A stretch of DNA of 64,000 nucleotides from Devosia chinhatensis (GTDB lineage: Bacteria; Pseudomonadota; Alphaproteobacteria; Rhizobiales; Devosiaceae). Positions 9,313 to 19,135 of the stretch are shown here, piece after piece. The stretch's first letter is position 1. Each line of letters begins with the position of its first letter. The DNA lies in assembly GCF_000969445.1 (NCBI RefSeq), contig NZ_JZEY01000054.1, positions 496,001 through 560,000 on the forward strand, given 5' to 3'. Below the pieces are notes generated by a model. It was not told where the DNA came from. It was given only the letters and a program-made list of their open reading frames with translations, and made no database searches. The position numbers and the translations under genes are program-made.

Positions 9313-10197
9313 TCAATACTGGACACGCCGCTCGATGAAGCGGAACTGGATGGCGGTGAGGGCGATGACGATCAGCATGAGAATGACCGATTGTGCAGCC
9401 GAAGAACCGATGTTGAGGCCGAGAAAGCCATCTGCATAGACTTTGTAGACCAGCACATTGGTGGCTTGGTTAGGGCCGCCAGACGTCGTGGCGTCGATGA
9501 TGCCAAATGTATCGAACATGGCATAATTGATGTTGACGATGAGGAGGAAAAAGGTCGTCGGCGACAGGAGCGGGAAGACGATGGTCCAGAAGCGCTTGAA
9601 AGGCCCTGCGCCGTCGATGGCAGCGGCTTCGGTGAGCGATTGCGGTACCGATTGTAGGCCGGCGACGAAGAACAGGAAATTGTAGGAAATCTGCTTCCAA
9701 CTGGCGGCCACGATCACCAGGATCATGGCGTGGTCGCCATTGACACGCGGGTTCCACGCAATGCCGACGGACCGCATCATGTATGGCAAGATGCCGATGG
9801 TTGGGTTGAAGATGAACCACCACAGGATGCCGACCACGACGGGTGCCACGGCATAGGGCCAGACCAGAAGCGTGGTGTAGATGCGGTTGGTCCGCAGGAC
9901 ACGATTGACCGCTACGGCCAGGATCAGGGACAGCGACATCGATAGCAGCGTCACGAGAACTGCAAAGACTGCCGTGCGTGAGAGGGAGTTGATATATCCG
10001 GCCTCGGCAAAAAGGCGGGTGTAATTGTCCAGCCAGATGAAGGTGGTTCTGAAGCCGAACGGATCTTCGCGCTCGAAGGATGACTTGACCGCCTGGAGAG
10101 CTGGCCAGATGAAAAAAACCAGCGTGACGGCAAGTTGCGGCAGCAACAGGAAGTAAGGAAGTACCCTGTTGGGGAAGATGGTGCGCTTGGTTTGCAT
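9313..10197 (-). CDS. ugpA: sn-glycerol-3-phosphate ABC importer permease
   Basis: Inner-membrane permease of 294 residues with six predicted membrane segments. It resembles E. coli Ugp[35 protein letters not shown] and the ATPase-contact loop [16 protein letters not shown]. It forms the channel with UgpE. It is separated from ugpB by 104 bases that hold a hairpin followed by a short T run. Confidence 0.92.
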   Translation of the reverse strand: MQTKRTIFPNRVLPYFLLLPQLAVTLVFFIWPALQAVKSSFEREDPFGFRTTFIWLDNYTRLFAEAGYINSLSRTAVFAVLVTLLSMSLSLILAVAVNRVLRTNRIYTTLLVWPYAVAPVVVGILWWFIFNPTIGILPYMMRSVGIAWNPRVNGDHAMILVIVAASWKQISYNFLFFVAGLQSVPQSLTEAAAIDGAGPFKRFWTIVFPLLSPTTFFLLIVNINYAMFDTFGIIDATTSGGPNQATNVLVYKVYADGFLGLNIGSSAAQSVILMLIVIALTAIQFRFIERRVQY

Positions 10198-10264
10198 TGG
10201 CGGCCGGACTCCCGATGGTCGTGCCTGATCAGATCCTGACGGCCGAGCCGCCCGGATGAAAAGT

Positions 10265-10291
10265 TGCCCGGGCCCCCGATGGACCCGGGCA
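10265..10291 (-). terminator. Hairpin with T run between ugpB and ugpA
   Basis: Perfect 8-base arms TGCCCGGG and CCCGGGCA with an 11-base loop. On the minus strand it is followed by ACTTTTC. It looks like a leaky intrinsic terminator or attenuator placed so that ugpB is transcribed more than ugpAECQ. Confidence 0.65.
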
Positions 10292-10301
10292 GGCGTGGGG
10301 A

Positions 10302-11627
10302 TCAGCTGTTGGCCGCTTCGAAGTCACGCAGGATCTGGTTGCCGCGTTCAACGGCAGCGTCCAGGGCTTCCTGAGCGGTTTTGGAGCCGGCAAGCAGGGC
10401 CTCGAATTCTTCGTCCACGATAGCGCGAACCTGGGTCAGGTTGCCGAAGCGGATACCCTTGGAATTTGCCGAGGGAGTGCCGCGCGTGATCTGGTTGATC
10501 GCGATGTCGGAGCCGGGGTTCTCGGCGTAATAGCCCTGTTCCTGGCCCAGCTCATAGGCAGCATTGGTGATCGGCAGGTAGCCGGTGTCCTGATGCCACT
10601 GAGCCTGGACTTCCGGGCTCGAGAGATAGGTGAAGAATTTGGCAACACCGTTATAGACTTGGGCGTCCTTGCCATTGAGCGCCCAGAGCGTCGCGCCACC
10701 AATGATCGAGTTCTTCGGCTCTTCGATCACGTCGTCATAGTAGGGGAGCGGGGCGAAGCCGACTTCGAAATCGGTGGCATTGGCGATCACACCGGCGCGG
10801 CCAGCCGAGGAGTTCATAAAGATCGCGCATTCCTGCGAGTAGAACTTGGGCGCAGCGTCGGCAGCGCCGGCAGGGCCACCATACTGGAAGAGGCCTTCGT
10901 CAGACCACTTCTTGAGGTTGTCCCAATGGCGAACCTGAAGCTCGTCGTTGAAGACGAATTCGGTGCCAAGACCACCAAAGCCGTTTTCCAGCGTTCCGAA
11001 AGGCTTGTCGTGCAGGGCCGAAAGATTTTCGGTCTGGATCCAGGTGATCCACGCAGAGCTCAGGGCGCAATTGGCAGCGCCGGATTCAACGATCTGGCGG
11101 CCCATGGTTTCAAGCTCGGCCCAAGTTGTGGGCGGAACGTCGGGATCAAGGCCGGCGGCTTCAAAGACGTCCTTGTTGTAATACATGATCGGCGTGGACG
11201 AATTGAACGGCATGGACAGGATATTGCCGCTCGTGTCCGAATAATAGCCGGTCACCGGAGCGAGGAAGCCTGAGGGATCCCAGGGTTCGCCGGCATCGGC
11301 CATCAGCTGGTAGACCGGGTTAACGGCGCCGGTAGCGGCCATCATGGTGCCGGTGCCGACTTCGAAGACCTGAATGATCGCCGGCTGCTCGTTGGCACGG
11401 AAGGCGGCAATGGCGGCGGTCAGCGTTTCGGCATAGCTACCCTTATAGGTGGGCACGACGGTAAATTCGTCCTGGCTATCGTTGAAGCCCTGGGCGATCG
11501 CCTCCAGCTTCTGGCCCAGTTCGGCATCCATGGCATGCCACCAGGAAATCTCGGTCTGGGCATAGGCGGTGCTTGCCGAAACGAGGGCGGCCATGCCTGC
11601 GGACAGGCACAATACGGTCTTGAACAT
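10302..11627 (-). CDS. ugpB: sn-glycerol-3-phosphate / glycerophosphodiester binding protein
   Basis: Periplasmic family 1 binding protein of 441 residues with a signal peptide ([19 protein letters not shown], cleavage near AYAQ). The mature protein begins [15 protein letters not shown], the UgpB start. Later features also fit Ugp[32 protein letters not shown] and LPYYDD. A start at 11627 is supported by GGGAG 6-7 bases upstream; the upstream Met at 11690 lacks a signal context. It is the first gene of ugpBAECQ plus the DeoR-type gene. Confidence 0.92.
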   Translation of the reverse strand: MFKTVLCLSAGMAALVSASTAYAQTEISWWHAMDAELGQKLEAIAQGFNDSQDEFTVVPTYKGSYAETLTAAIAAFRANEQPAIIQVFEVGTGTMMAATGAVNPVYQLMADAGEPWDPSGFLAPVTGYYSDTSGNILSMPFNSSTPIMYYNKDVFEAAGLDPDVPPTTWAELETMGRQIVESGAANCALSSAWITWIQTENLSALHDKPFGTLENGFGGLGTEFVFNDELQVRHWDNLKKWSDEGLFQYGGPAGAADAAPKFYSQECAIFMNSSAGRAGVIANATDFEVGFAPLPYYDDVIEEPKNSIIGGATLWALNGKDAQVYNGVAKFFTYLSSPEVQAQWHQDTGYLPITNAAYELGQEQGYYAENPGSDIAINQITRGTPSANSKGIRFGNLTQVRAIVDEEFEALLAGSKTAQEALDAAVERGNQILRDFEAANS

Positions 11628-11714
11628 GCTCACTCCCTTGACGTTACGCCAGGACTTTTTCGTCCCGTGCTTGGCAGCATTTGACAGCATCGAATCTTCC
11701 TTTGCAAACAGGAA

Positions 11715-11730
11715 ATGTTCATTTGAACAT
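11715..11730. promoter_or_regulatory. GlpR-like operator upstream of ugpB
   Basis: Perfect palindrome ATGTTCA-TT-TGAACAT, 88 bases upstream of the ugpB start. The half-site ATGTTC resembles the E. coli GlpR half-site (ATGTTCG) as I recall it. The operon ends in a DeoR/GlpR-family gene, so this is the expected operator. A weaker related site GTTCA-TG-TGAA lies at 11854-11864. Confidence 0.6.
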
Positions 11731-11819
11731 CGGAGGCGAAAGGGGCAGCTTCTTAGCGACCCTGGCCAGGGTTCTAGATCAGGTGCTTAGCAGTTTTGTG
11801 ACAGTTGAGACGGCATTCC

Positions 11820-11844
11820 AGGCCTGTGGATTGCCGACAGGCCT
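11820..11844. other. Inverted repeat downstream of GntR gene
   Basis: Arms AGGCCTGT and ACAGGCCT with a 9-base loop, in the 277-base gap between the GntR stop and ugpB. It may end the peptide-importer transcript from the right, but no T run follows it on the minus strand. Confidence 0.3.
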
Positions 11845-11904
11845 TCGAACGTAGTTCATGTGAAAATAGGGTGATCCTAAAGGCGTTCCGTCAACCCAAG
11901 GCGT

Positions 11905-12633
11905 CTAGGCCGATAGCCCTTCGCCGATGATCGTGCGCACTTCTGTTTCTACAGTGTCGAGGATGCGATTGATCGCGTCCACCGCTGCAACCGCGTCGGA
12001 CGTTGCGATTGCCTCGGCAAGGTCGCGATGGATAGGGAAGGACTCAAGGCCAAACCCGTCGCGGTTGAAGGGCGAAGTGTCGCTTCTTTCCAGCGCGTGA
12101 TCGAGGTTTTCCAGTATTTGCCCATACATCGGGTTGCCAGACGCATCGTAAATCGCGCGATGAAATGCATGGTCGGCCTTGCGCCAGGGGCGGCCTGCAT
12201 CGACGTCTACGAGAAGCATCTGGCACAAGCGGAAAATCTCGGCGCGCTGAGCCTTGGTTGCGTGCAGCGTGGCCTTGCGCACCACGTCGTTTTCAAGCGT
12301 ACGACGGATTTCCAGAAGGCGCAGCAGCGCCTCGCCTTCAAGGCGGATCATCGTGGGAACGAGGCCGCGCGAGGTTTGAACGCGTGCCGACAGGTAGGTG
12401 CCGTCGCCTCGCCGCCGCCGGATGATCCCGAGCCCTTCCCAGCGGTTTAGAGCTTCGCGAATGGTCGAGCGCCCAACGCCCAAAGAAGCCGCGAGCGAAA
12501 TCTCCGGCGGCAGCCGGTCACCAATCTTGAGGCCGGCGCGCTCGACCATTTCGGCAAGCGCATCCAGAACCGCAACATTGCGCGTGCGGTTTTCAAGCGG
12601 TTCAAGATAATTCAGGGCGGCATTCCGACTCAT
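11905..12633 (-). CDS. GntR-family regulator, FadR subfamily (FCD domain)
   Basis: Regulator of 242 residues. It has an N-terminal winged helix (KIGDRLPPEISLAASLGVGRS, then STIREALNRWEGLGII) and a helical FCD ligand-binding domain (LLRLLEIRRTLENDVV, ADHAFHRAIYDASGNP, HRDLAEAI with metal-type His residues). The start MSRNAALNYLEPLENR fits the family; the longer reading frame upstream overlaps the aminotransferase gene. It is the last gene of the peptide-type importer operon and probably controls it. Paired TCTGACA boxes lie in front of the operon at 19248-19273. Confidence 0.87.
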   Translation of the reverse strand: MSRNAALNYLEPLENRTRNVAVLDALAEMVERAGLKIGDRLPPEISLAASLGVGRSTIREALNRWEGLGIIRRRRGDGTYLSARVQTSRGLVPTMIRLEGEALLRLLEIRRTLENDVVRKATLHATKAQRAEIFRLCQMLLVDVDAGRPWRKADHAFHRAIYDASGNPMYGQILENLDHALERSDTSPFNRDGFGLESFPIHRDLAEAIATSDAVAAVDAINRILDTVETEVRTIIGEGLSA

Positions 12634-12692
12634 CGGTGCCCGTTCCTCCAGCGGACGCAGTTGCGTACTCACACCACATCCACAGCCTTTTG

Positions 12693-13892
12693 TCAGCCTT
12701 GGGCCGCACGCTGCCTGGTGCCCAATTCCAGTAACTCGCTCAGCGCTGCAAGAAACTTGTCCATCTGCGGAGCCGAATTGTAGCCCTGCACCGAAAGTCG
12801 GGCGATGCAGGTTTCCTGCCATTTGAACACCGGAATTTCGATCCCGTAGCGCTCGAACAGTGCGGCGTGAACTGCTGCCGTATCGCATTCGGGTATGGGC
12901 ATTGCCACCATCTGCGGAGCCGAGAATTCGGGTGCACTGAGCGGGCTGAGCCCCGTCAGCTCGCCCAGCCGGCGCGCGGTTTCCTGCGCCAATGCGCGGC
13001 AATGGTCGGCAATGGCCCACCAGTCATTGTCTCGGCGGAAGGCGATGGCCGCAGGCACGGTGAGCCAGGCTGCGGGGTCGCGCGTGCCTTGGATTTCGAT
13101 TTCATCGATGAAGGGCGAATTGCCGAACGCACCCTTTGCGCCTGGCTCGCGGCTTTGCTTGGTCCAGCCATGGCTGATGACCAGCGGATTGAGCAGCCCC
13201 TGCACTTCGGGTCGGGCATGAAGAAAGGCTGACCCCTTGGGTGACATCATCCACTTGTGACAATTGCCCGAATAGAAATCGGCGCCGAGCGCTGTGAGGT
13301 CGAGCGGGATATGGCCCGGTGTGTGGGCGCCATCGATCACCGAGAAAATGCCACGACTGCGGGCCTCGGTAATGGCCCGCTCGATGGGAAAGAGCAAGGC
13401 GGTGGGAGAGGTAATATGACTGAGAAACAGCACCCGCGTGCGCTCGGTCATCCCTGCGATTACCGTGTCGGTGAATTGTGCCTCAGTCGTCAGCGGCATG
13501 GGCACCTTGGCCACCACAACCTCGGCGCCGGTCCTGCGACAGATATAATCCCAGGTCTTTTCGAGCGCGGAATATTCGTGGTCCGTTGTCAGGATTTGGT
13601 CGCCCGGCTTGAGGCCGAGCGACTGAATGACGATGTTGAGCCCGGTCGTCGCATTGAGCACACCCACGATATCCTCGGAACCACAGTTGAGTTCAGCCGC
13701 CAAGGCCTCGCGCGGCACGCGCAGCAACTCGTGCAACCGGCGGCCCAAAAACTCCACGGGCTCGCCTTCCAGCTCCAGCTGGAACTGCTGATAGGTCTCG
13801 AAAACCGGGCGCGGACACGCACCGAAGGAGCCGTGGTTGAGAAAGGTCACATCGTCACGCAGCAGGAAGTGACGGGCGAGGTTTTCGGACAA
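12693..13892 (-). CDS. Class V aminotransferase (isopenicillin N epimerase-like)
   Basis: PLP-dependent enzyme of 399 residues, cytoplasmic. Visible features: FLNHGSFGACP at the N-terminus, the PLP-contacting VIDGAHTPGHIPLDL, and the PLP lysine in GNCHKWMMSPKG (Lys213). The family includes isopenicillin N epimerase-like proteins, cysteine desulfurases and amino-acid racemases or lyases, so the exact reaction cannot be read here. It starts one base after the permease stop and is co-transcribed with a peptide-type importer, so it probably acts on the imported amino-acid-like compound. Confidence 0.85.
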   Translation of the reverse strand: MSENLARHFLLRDDVTFLNHGSFGACPRPVFETYQQFQLELEGEPVEFLGRRLHELLRVPREALAAELNCGSEDIVGVLNATTGLNIVIQSLGLKPGDQILTTDHEYSALEKTWDYICRRTGAEVVVAKVPMPLTTEAQFTDTVIAGMTERTRVLFLSHITSPTALLFPIERAITEARSRGIFSVIDGAHTPGHIPLDLTALGADFYSGNCHKWMMSPKGSAFLHARPEVQGLLNPLVISHGWTKQSREPGAKGAFGNSPFIDEIEIQGTRDPAAWLTVPAAIAFRRDNDWWAIADHCRALAQETARRLGELTGLSPLSAPEFSAPQMVAMPIPECDTAAVHAALFERYGIEIPVFKWQETCIARLSVQGYNSAPQMDKFLAALSELLELGTRQRAAQG

Positions 13893-13893
13893 T

Positions 13894-14778
13894 TCAGCGG
13901 CCTTTCAGGGTCGGGTCGAGCGCATCGCGCAAACCGTCGCCGAACAGCGAGGTGGCCAGCACGGTGATCGCGAGGGCAGCGGTTGGAAATACCGCCAGAT
14001 GCCAATAGAAGAACATGTAGTCGATGCCCTCATTGATCATCTGCCCCCAGGTCGGGGTTGGCGGTGGCACGCCGATGCCGAGGAAGGACAAGGAGGCTTC
14101 GAGCATCATCGCCAGAGGAATGGCCAGGACGAAGCCGACGATGATCGGGCTGATCGAATTGGGAATGAGGTGCCGGCGGATAATATACCCCGGAGAGGCG
14201 CCCAGAGCCTGTGCCGCGCGTACGAACTCCTTTTCGCGAAACGCTTTGACCTGTGCTCGCACCAGAAGACACACCTGCACCCAGCCGAAGAGGGCGGCAA
14301 TGGCCACGATGGTCGGGTAGCCGCCGCGGGTCAGCGCACCCAGCAGCATGGCGGCCAGCAGGGGCGGCACCACGGAGAACAATTCGATGATACGCATGAT
14401 CACCCAGTCGGTCCGGCCGCCGAAATAGCCGGCCAGCGCGCCCAGCGGAATACCGATCAACACCGAAAATCCCGCGGCGATGAAGCCGATAGAAAGCGAG
14501 ACGCGGGCGCCGTAGACGATGCGCGTGTAGAAATCGCGCCCCAGATTGTCGACGCCGAACCAGTGCTCCGCCGAAGGGAAGGCGAGCGATTGGGTCAGAA
14601 ACAATTGCGCTTCGGGCGGCACCGGGGTGATCAGCGGGGCAAACAGCGCCATGAGGATCAGCGCCGACAGGACAATCCCGCCCGCTACTGCTGCCTTGTT
14701 GGACAAGAAACGCTGCCAGGCAAACCAAAGCGGACTGCGCTGGCGGGGTGGGGCGGACTGGGCGAGAGCTTCGGTCAT
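13894..14778 (-). CDS. ABC permease, peptide type (DppC-like)
   Basis: Inner-membrane permease of 294 residues with an N-terminal cytoplasmic tail and about six membrane segments. DppC hallmarks: FGVDNLGRDFYTRIVYGAR, the loop EFVRAAQALGASPGYII, and the C-terminus FGDGLRDALDPTLKGR. The start at 14778 overlaps the DppB-like stop by 4 bases. The longer reading frame to 15501 is out-of-frame sequence of the upstream gene. Confidence 0.9.
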   Translation of the reverse strand: MTEALAQSAPPRQRSPLWFAWQRFLSNKAAVAGGIVLSALILMALFAPLITPVPPEAQLFLTQSLAFPSAEHWFGVDNLGRDFYTRIVYGARVSLSIGFIAAGFSVLIGIPLGALAGYFGGRTDWVIMRIIELFSVVPPLLAAMLLGALTRGGYPTIVAIAALFGWVQVCLLVRAQVKAFREKEFVRAAQALGASPGYIIRRHLIPNSISPIIVGFVLAIPLAMMLEASLSFLGIGVPPPTPTWGQMINEGIDYMFFYWHLAVFPTAALAITVLATSLFGDGLRDALDPTLKGR

Positions 14779-15704
14779 TCGCCGCCTCCCACACGGATGC
14801 GCGGATTGATGAGCGCGTAGACGATGTCCGAGAGCAAATAGGCGATGCAATACATGAAGGTGATCATCAGCATCAGCGCCATTTCCAAGGGGTAGTCGCG
14901 GGTCTGGATCGAGGAGACGAAATAGGCTCCCAGTCCCGGAATGCGGAACATGGCTTCCACGAAGATCGAGCCCGTCGCCGTGCCGATGAACATGGGCAGG
15001 AACACGGTCACCAGTGGGATGGCCGAATTGCGCAGCACATGCTGGAAGACGATGCGCCGTTCGGACAGGCCCTTGGCACGCAGCACGGTGACGAAGGGTC
15101 GGCTCATCGTGTCCAGCATCGCCGAGCGGGTATAGCGGGCATAGGTCGCCAACGGGATGGCAGCATAGGCGATAATGGGCAGGATCCAGCGGTTCGGATG
15201 CGGCCAGCCACTGGCCGGCAACCAGTTCAGCCAGACGGCAAAGACCAGGATCAGCAGCATCGAGGTCACAAAGACCGGAATAGTGAGACCGATCGTGGAA
15301 AAGGCCGAGGCGATGTAGTCGATCCAGGTGTTGCGATTGAGCGCTGCCGCCATCCCCAGCAGTATGCCGAGCGGCGCGCCAATAACCACACCGAGCCCGC
15401 CCAATACCAGGCTGGGCACCCAGGCGCGGGACAGAAGCTGGATAACGGTTTCGCCTGGGCTCTGATAGGGCACGCCGAAATCGAAATGCAGCACACCCCA
15501 CATATAGCGCAGATATTGGACATGAAGCGGCTGATCGAGCCCGAGCTGGGCCATGAGCTTTTCGCGGACTGCCGCCGAGACCGGCATGTCATTGGCGTCG
15601 AACGGGCCGCCGGGCACCGAATGCATCATCAGGAAGATGATCAGCGACACCACGAAGAAGGTGAAGGCGACTGAGACCAGGCGGCGGAGGATGTAGCTGA
15701 GCAT
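14775..15704 (-). CDS. ABC permease, peptide type (DppB-like)
   Basis: Inner-membrane permease of 309 residues. DppB hallmarks: MLSYILRRLVSVAFTFFVVS, SVPGGPFDAND, RYTRSAMLDTMSRPFVTVLRAKG and the terminal DIVYALINPRIRVG. It lies 13 bases after the ATPase gene and pairs with the DppC-like permease. The substrate is unknown; the family takes peptides, nickel, glutathione or oligosaccharides. Confidence 0.9.
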   Translation of the reverse strand: MLSYILRRLVSVAFTFFVVSLIIFLMMHSVPGGPFDANDMPVSAAVREKLMAQLGLDQPLHVQYLRYMWGVLHFDFGVPYQSPGETVIQLLSRAWVPSLVLGGLGVVIGAPLGILLGMAAALNRNTWIDYIASAFSTIGLTIPVFVTSMLLILVFAVWLNWLPASGWPHPNRWILPIIAYAAIPLATYARYTRSAMLDTMSRPFVTVLRAKGLSERRIVFQHVLRNSAIPLVTVFLPMFIGTATGSIFVEAMFRIPGLGAYFVSSIQTRDYPLEMALMLMITFMYCIAYLLSDIVYALINPRIRVGGGE

Positions 15705-15717
15705 GATTGATCCTCCC

Positions 15718-17472
15718 TCAGGGCGTCACGAAGGCTTCGACGCGATGATCGGGAGCGATGGAAACGAGTTGCGGCTCCGCCCGGGGTGCGGCTCCGGTCT
15801 GGATGACGGTGAAGCGCGGAGTCTGGGCAGCGATCTCATCGGCGGTAAGGAAGCTGCGCGCCCTCTTATCGCGCGGGTTGGTGGCTGGCACCGCATCGAG
15901 CAAGGCCCGGGTATAGGGATGCTGCGCATTCGAGAAAATACGCTCGGTCGGGGCTTCCTCCACGATCCGTCCGCGATACATCACGACCACGGAATCGGTC
16001 AGCGACTTGACGGTGGAGAGGTCGTGGCTGATGAACAGGATCGACAGACCCATTTCGGCCTGCAGCTGCTTGAGCAGTCCGATGATCTGCGCCTTGACGG
16101 TGACGTCGAGCGCGGAAGTCGGTTCGTCGGCCACCAATATGGATGGTCCCAGGATAAGCGCCCGGGCAATGGCCACGCGCTGTCGCTGGCCGCCGGAGAG
16201 CTCATGCGGGTAACGGCTCGCAAAGGATCGGTCGAGACCCACGCGGACCAGCCACTCGAGGGCCTTTGCCGTCTGCTCGCGCGCAGTGCCGATGCCGTGA
16301 ATGTGCAACGGCTCGGCAATGATCTCGGTCAAGGTCATCATCGGATCGAGCGCCGAATAGCTGTCCTGAAAGACGATCTGCATGCGTTTGCGCCACGGCT
16401 TGAGCGCTTCGGAGGTCATGCCAGAAATGTCGATGCCCTCGACCAGGATCTGGCCGCGTGAAGCATCGGTGAGACGCATGGCCATCATGCCCGTTGTCGT
16501 CTTGCCCGATCCACTCTCCCCGACAATGGCGACGATGCGGTTCTTGGGCAGGGCGATATTGACCTCGTGCACCGCGTGGAAGTCGCCATACTCGGTAAAA
16601 AGTCCTTTCCGCCGCTTGATGCGATAGCTCTTGGCCAGTCCCTTGAGTTCAAGTGCCGGAACGGCATCGGCGCTCGGGCGCGACGGCTCGAAGCTTGCGT
16701 GAAGGCTGGCCAGCAGCTGCCGCGTGTAATCGTGCTGCGGTTCGTCGAAAATCTGCTGTACTGGACCTTCTTCCATCACCTCGCCGCGATACATGACGAG
16801 GACCCGGTCGACCGTCTCGGCAATCACACCGAGGTCGTGCGTGATCATGATGAGCGCCATGCCGAATTCGGCCTGCACTTTCTTGATCAGCTGGAGAATT
16901 TGCGCCTGAATGGTGACATCGAGTGCGGTCGTCGGCTCATCCGCAATCAGTACCTTGGGGCGGCAGGACAGCGCCATGGCAATCATGGCGCGCTGCAACA
17001 TTCCCCCGGACAGTTGATGAGGGAAATAGGACAGTACGTCGCGCGCATTTTTGATCTCGACGCGCAGCAGCAGCTCTTCGGCTTCCCTGAGCGCATCAGC
17101 ACGCAAGACCGCGCGATGGGCACTGATGGTTTCTGCAATCTGGTGACCGATGGTGAAGACCGGATCGAACGCCGTCATCGGATCCTGGAAGATCATCGCC
17201 GCAGAGCGCCCTCGCAAGCGGGCCAGGTCTTCCTTGCCTGCCTTGAGAACATCGATGCCGTCCAGCCGCATTACGGCAGCGCTGACCTCAGCCGTCGCGG
17301 GGAGAAGTCGCAATAGGGCGCTGCAAGAGACCGATTTGCCTGACCCGCTCTCCCCGACTATGCCAAGGCTTTCGCCTTCTTTGACGGTAAAGCTGACACC
17401 GCGGACGGCATCGACCGCGCCGCCATATTGACGGAAGCTGACGCGCAGGTCCTGGATTTCGACAAGGGGCAT
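15718..17472 (-). CDS. Fused double-domain peptide-importer ATPase (DppD-DppF-like)
   Basis: Cytoplasmic ATPase of 584 residues with two complete nucleotide-binding domains: Walker A GESGSGKS at 40-47 and again at 318-325, signatures LSGGMLQRAMIAMAL and [15 protein letters not shown], each followed by ADEPT. Both sites look active. It replaces the usual separate DppD and DppF subunits. The start at 17472 (MPLVEIQDLRVSF) is family-typical. It lies 61 bases after the binding-protein gene, with a strong hairpin between. Confidence 0.9.
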   Translation of the reverse strand: MPLVEIQDLRVSFRQYGGAVDAVRGVSFTVKEGESLGIVGESGSGKSVSCSALLRLLPATAEVSAAVMRLDGIDVLKAGKEDLARLRGRSAAMIFQDPMTAFDPVFTIGHQIAETISAHRAVLRADALREAEELLLRVEIKNARDVLSYFPHQLSGGMLQRAMIAMALSCRPKVLIADEPTTALDVTIQAQILQLIKKVQAEFGMALIMITHDLGVIAETVDRVLVMYRGEVMEEGPVQQIFDEPQHDYTRQLLASLHASFEPSRPSADAVPALELKGLAKSYRIKRRKGLFTEYGDFHAVHEVNIALPKNRIVAIVGESGSGKTTTGMMAMRLTDASRGQILVEGIDISGMTSEALKPWRKRMQIVFQDSYSALDPMMTLTEIIAEPLHIHGIGTAREQTAKALEWLVRVGLDRSFASRYPHELSGGQRQRVAIARALILGPSILVADEPTSALDVTVKAQIIGLLKQLQAEMGLSILFISHDLSTVKSLTDSVVVMYRGRIVEEAPTERIFSNAQHPYTRALLDAVPATNPRDKRARSFLTADEIAAQTPRFTVIQTGAAPRAEPQLVSIAPDHRVEAFVTP

Positions 17473-17489
17473 GGCTGGCCTTCGGGGTG

Positions 17490-17521
17490 GGCGCGTCCCG
17501 CCATTTCGGCGAGGACGCGCC
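17490..17521 (-). terminator. Long hairpin between family 5 binding-protein gene and ATPase gene
   Basis: Outer arms GGCGCGTCC and GGACGCGCC, inner arms CGCC and GGCG, 5-base loop and one bulged base, giving 13 pairs. It occupies most of the 61-base spacer. No T run follows, so mRNA end protection is more likely than termination. Confidence 0.6.
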
Positions 17522-17533
17522 TCGTCGTTGTTG

Positions 17534-19135
17534 CTACTTCGTGAGATGGGTGAAGAAGTAGTGGGCCAAGCGGTCCAGCGGAGTGAAGCCGAGCGTATTG
17601 GGGCTCGACGCATCGCCGCCCAACTGGTCCGAAATCACCGCCGTGGTGATGGGATGAACGAGCGGCACGATGAGGCCCTCATCGATCATCACCTGCTCGG
17701 CCTCGGCATAAAGGTCGTAGCGCGTATCCCAATCGCTTTCTGAGTCGGCCTGAGCGACCAGTTCATCATATTCCGGGATGAAATAGCCGTGGCGGCCGCC
17801 GTTGTAGAAGATGCCATAGAAGTTTGACGGATCGAGATAGTCGTACTCGTAGGGCGCGATGAAGATGTTGTTCTTCTTGCCCCGCAGGCCATCCATCCAT
17901 TCGGCACCGGGCAGCGAGCGGATGGACATGGTGATGCCGAGGTGCTCCTTGAGTTCCGCCTGGAGATATTGGGCCATGGCCGGAATGATCGCGCCGTTAT
18001 AGCCACCTTCCTCGCGGATCCAGAGGTCGATCTCCGGGAAGCCTTCGCCGTTTGGATAGCCGGCAGCAGCCAGATATTCCTTGGCCTTTTCAGGGTCGAA
18101 AACGGCCTGGGCTACCACGTCCTCGTTGTAGCCAGGATAGCCCGGCGGCAGGATCGAGCCGGCCGGAATGGCGATGTCCTTAAGCACCGTGGACGTCAGC
18201 TCGTCCCGGTCGATGGCATAGTAGAATGCCCGGCGAACGTCGACATTGTTGAACGGCTCGGCGTCGAGGTCGTAGGAAATGTAGGATGTCGCGAACACGG
18301 CGTTGCGCCGAATGCCGTCCGGGTAGCGCCCCTCGGCCACCGGCACCTGTCCTGTATTGAGGAAGGAATAATCGGCATCCCCGGCCAGGAAGGCGGGCAG
18401 GCCGACTTCAGGAGCGCCTAGGCTGGGGTCGACCTCGAGACGATCAATCTGCGCCTGCCAAGGGCCTGTATAGGTCTCGGACTTGGTGAAAACGACGGAA
18501 TTGTTGGACTTCTCCCAACTCTCGATGGAGAAGGGGCCGGACGACACGATGCTGTCGACATTGAGCGCCCAATCGTCGCCCAGTTCATCGACCTTGTGCT
18601 TGGGTACGGGATACCAGAGGCTGGTGACCGAGGGCAGGTAGGGCTTTGGCGCGACGGTGGTGACTTCGATGGTCAGGTCGTCGACCGCAACGAGGCCGAG
18701 CTCGGAAATGTCGGCGCCTTCTTCAGTGACCTCTTTCCAGCCTTTGATTCCGCCCGCAAAATCCCAATACCAGGCAAAGTCGTAGCCATCGGTCGCGGCG
18801 CGTTGCAGGGCAAAGACATAGTCTTCGGCGGTGAGGGGCTCCCCGTCGGACCAGACCAGGCCTTCGCGCAGCTTGAACGTCCATGTGAGGCCGTCTTCGG
18901 ACTGGCTCCAGCTCTCGGCAGCCATCGGCGTCAGCTCGAATTCCTTGTCGAAGGTGGCGATGGGCACCTGCAGGAGCTCGGCGAAGGTGGCCCGGTCATA
19001 GACCGTTTTCATGTAGTCCATGTAGGTGCCGGTCGTGGACTGCCCGGGCGCCAGAATGGTGGATTGTGCCATGGCCGGCAGGGTTAGTGCCGTGGCAATG
19101 GCCAGCGTAGCAGCCACTTTCCGTGTGATATGCAT
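17534..19135 (-). CDS. Family 5 substrate-binding protein, peptide-type importer
   Basis: Periplasmic binding protein of 533 residues. Signal peptide about 23 residues (MHITRKVAATLAIATALT, cleavage after AMA). SBP_bac_5 features: TFKLREGLVWSDGEPLTAEDYVFAL, VRRAFYYAIDRDEL and PGYPGYNEDV. The OppA/DppA family binds peptides or other amphipathic small molecules. A start at 19135 has GGAGG upstream (in GGAGGGAGCAC). It is the first gene of a six-gene operon: binding protein, double ATPase, two permeases, class V aminotransferase, GntR regulator. Confidence 0.9.
   Translation of the reverse strand: MHITRKVAATLAIATALTLPAMAQSTILAPGQSTTGTYMDYMKTVYDRATFAELLQVPIATFDKEFELTPMAAESWSQSEDGLTWTFKLREGLVWSDGEPLTAEDYVFALQRAATDGYDFAWYWDFAGGIKGWKEVTEEGADISELGLVAVDDLTIEVTTVAPKPYLPSVTSLWYPVPKHKVDELGDDWALNVDSIVSSGPFSIESWEKSNNSVVFTKSETYTGPWQAQIDRLEVDPSLGAPEVGLPAFLAGDADYSFLNTGQVPVAEGRYPDGIRRNAVFATSYISYDLDAEPFNNVDVRRAFYYAIDRDELTSTVLKDIAIPAGSILPPGYPGYNEDVVAQAVFDPEKAKEYLAAAGYPNGEGFPEIDLWIREEGGYNGAIIPAMAQYLQAELKEHLGITMSIRSLPGAEWMDGLRGKKNNIFIAPYEYDYLDPSNFYGIFYNGGRHGYFIPEYDELVAQADSESDWDTRYDLYAEAEQVMIDEGLIVPLVHPITTAVISDQLGGDASSPNTLGFTPLDRLAHYFFTHLTK

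Noticed and set aside
13894-15501. 535-codon version of the DppC-like permease
   Set aside because: The upstream part is out-of-frame DppB-like sequence. Start at 14778 fits the 4-base overlap.
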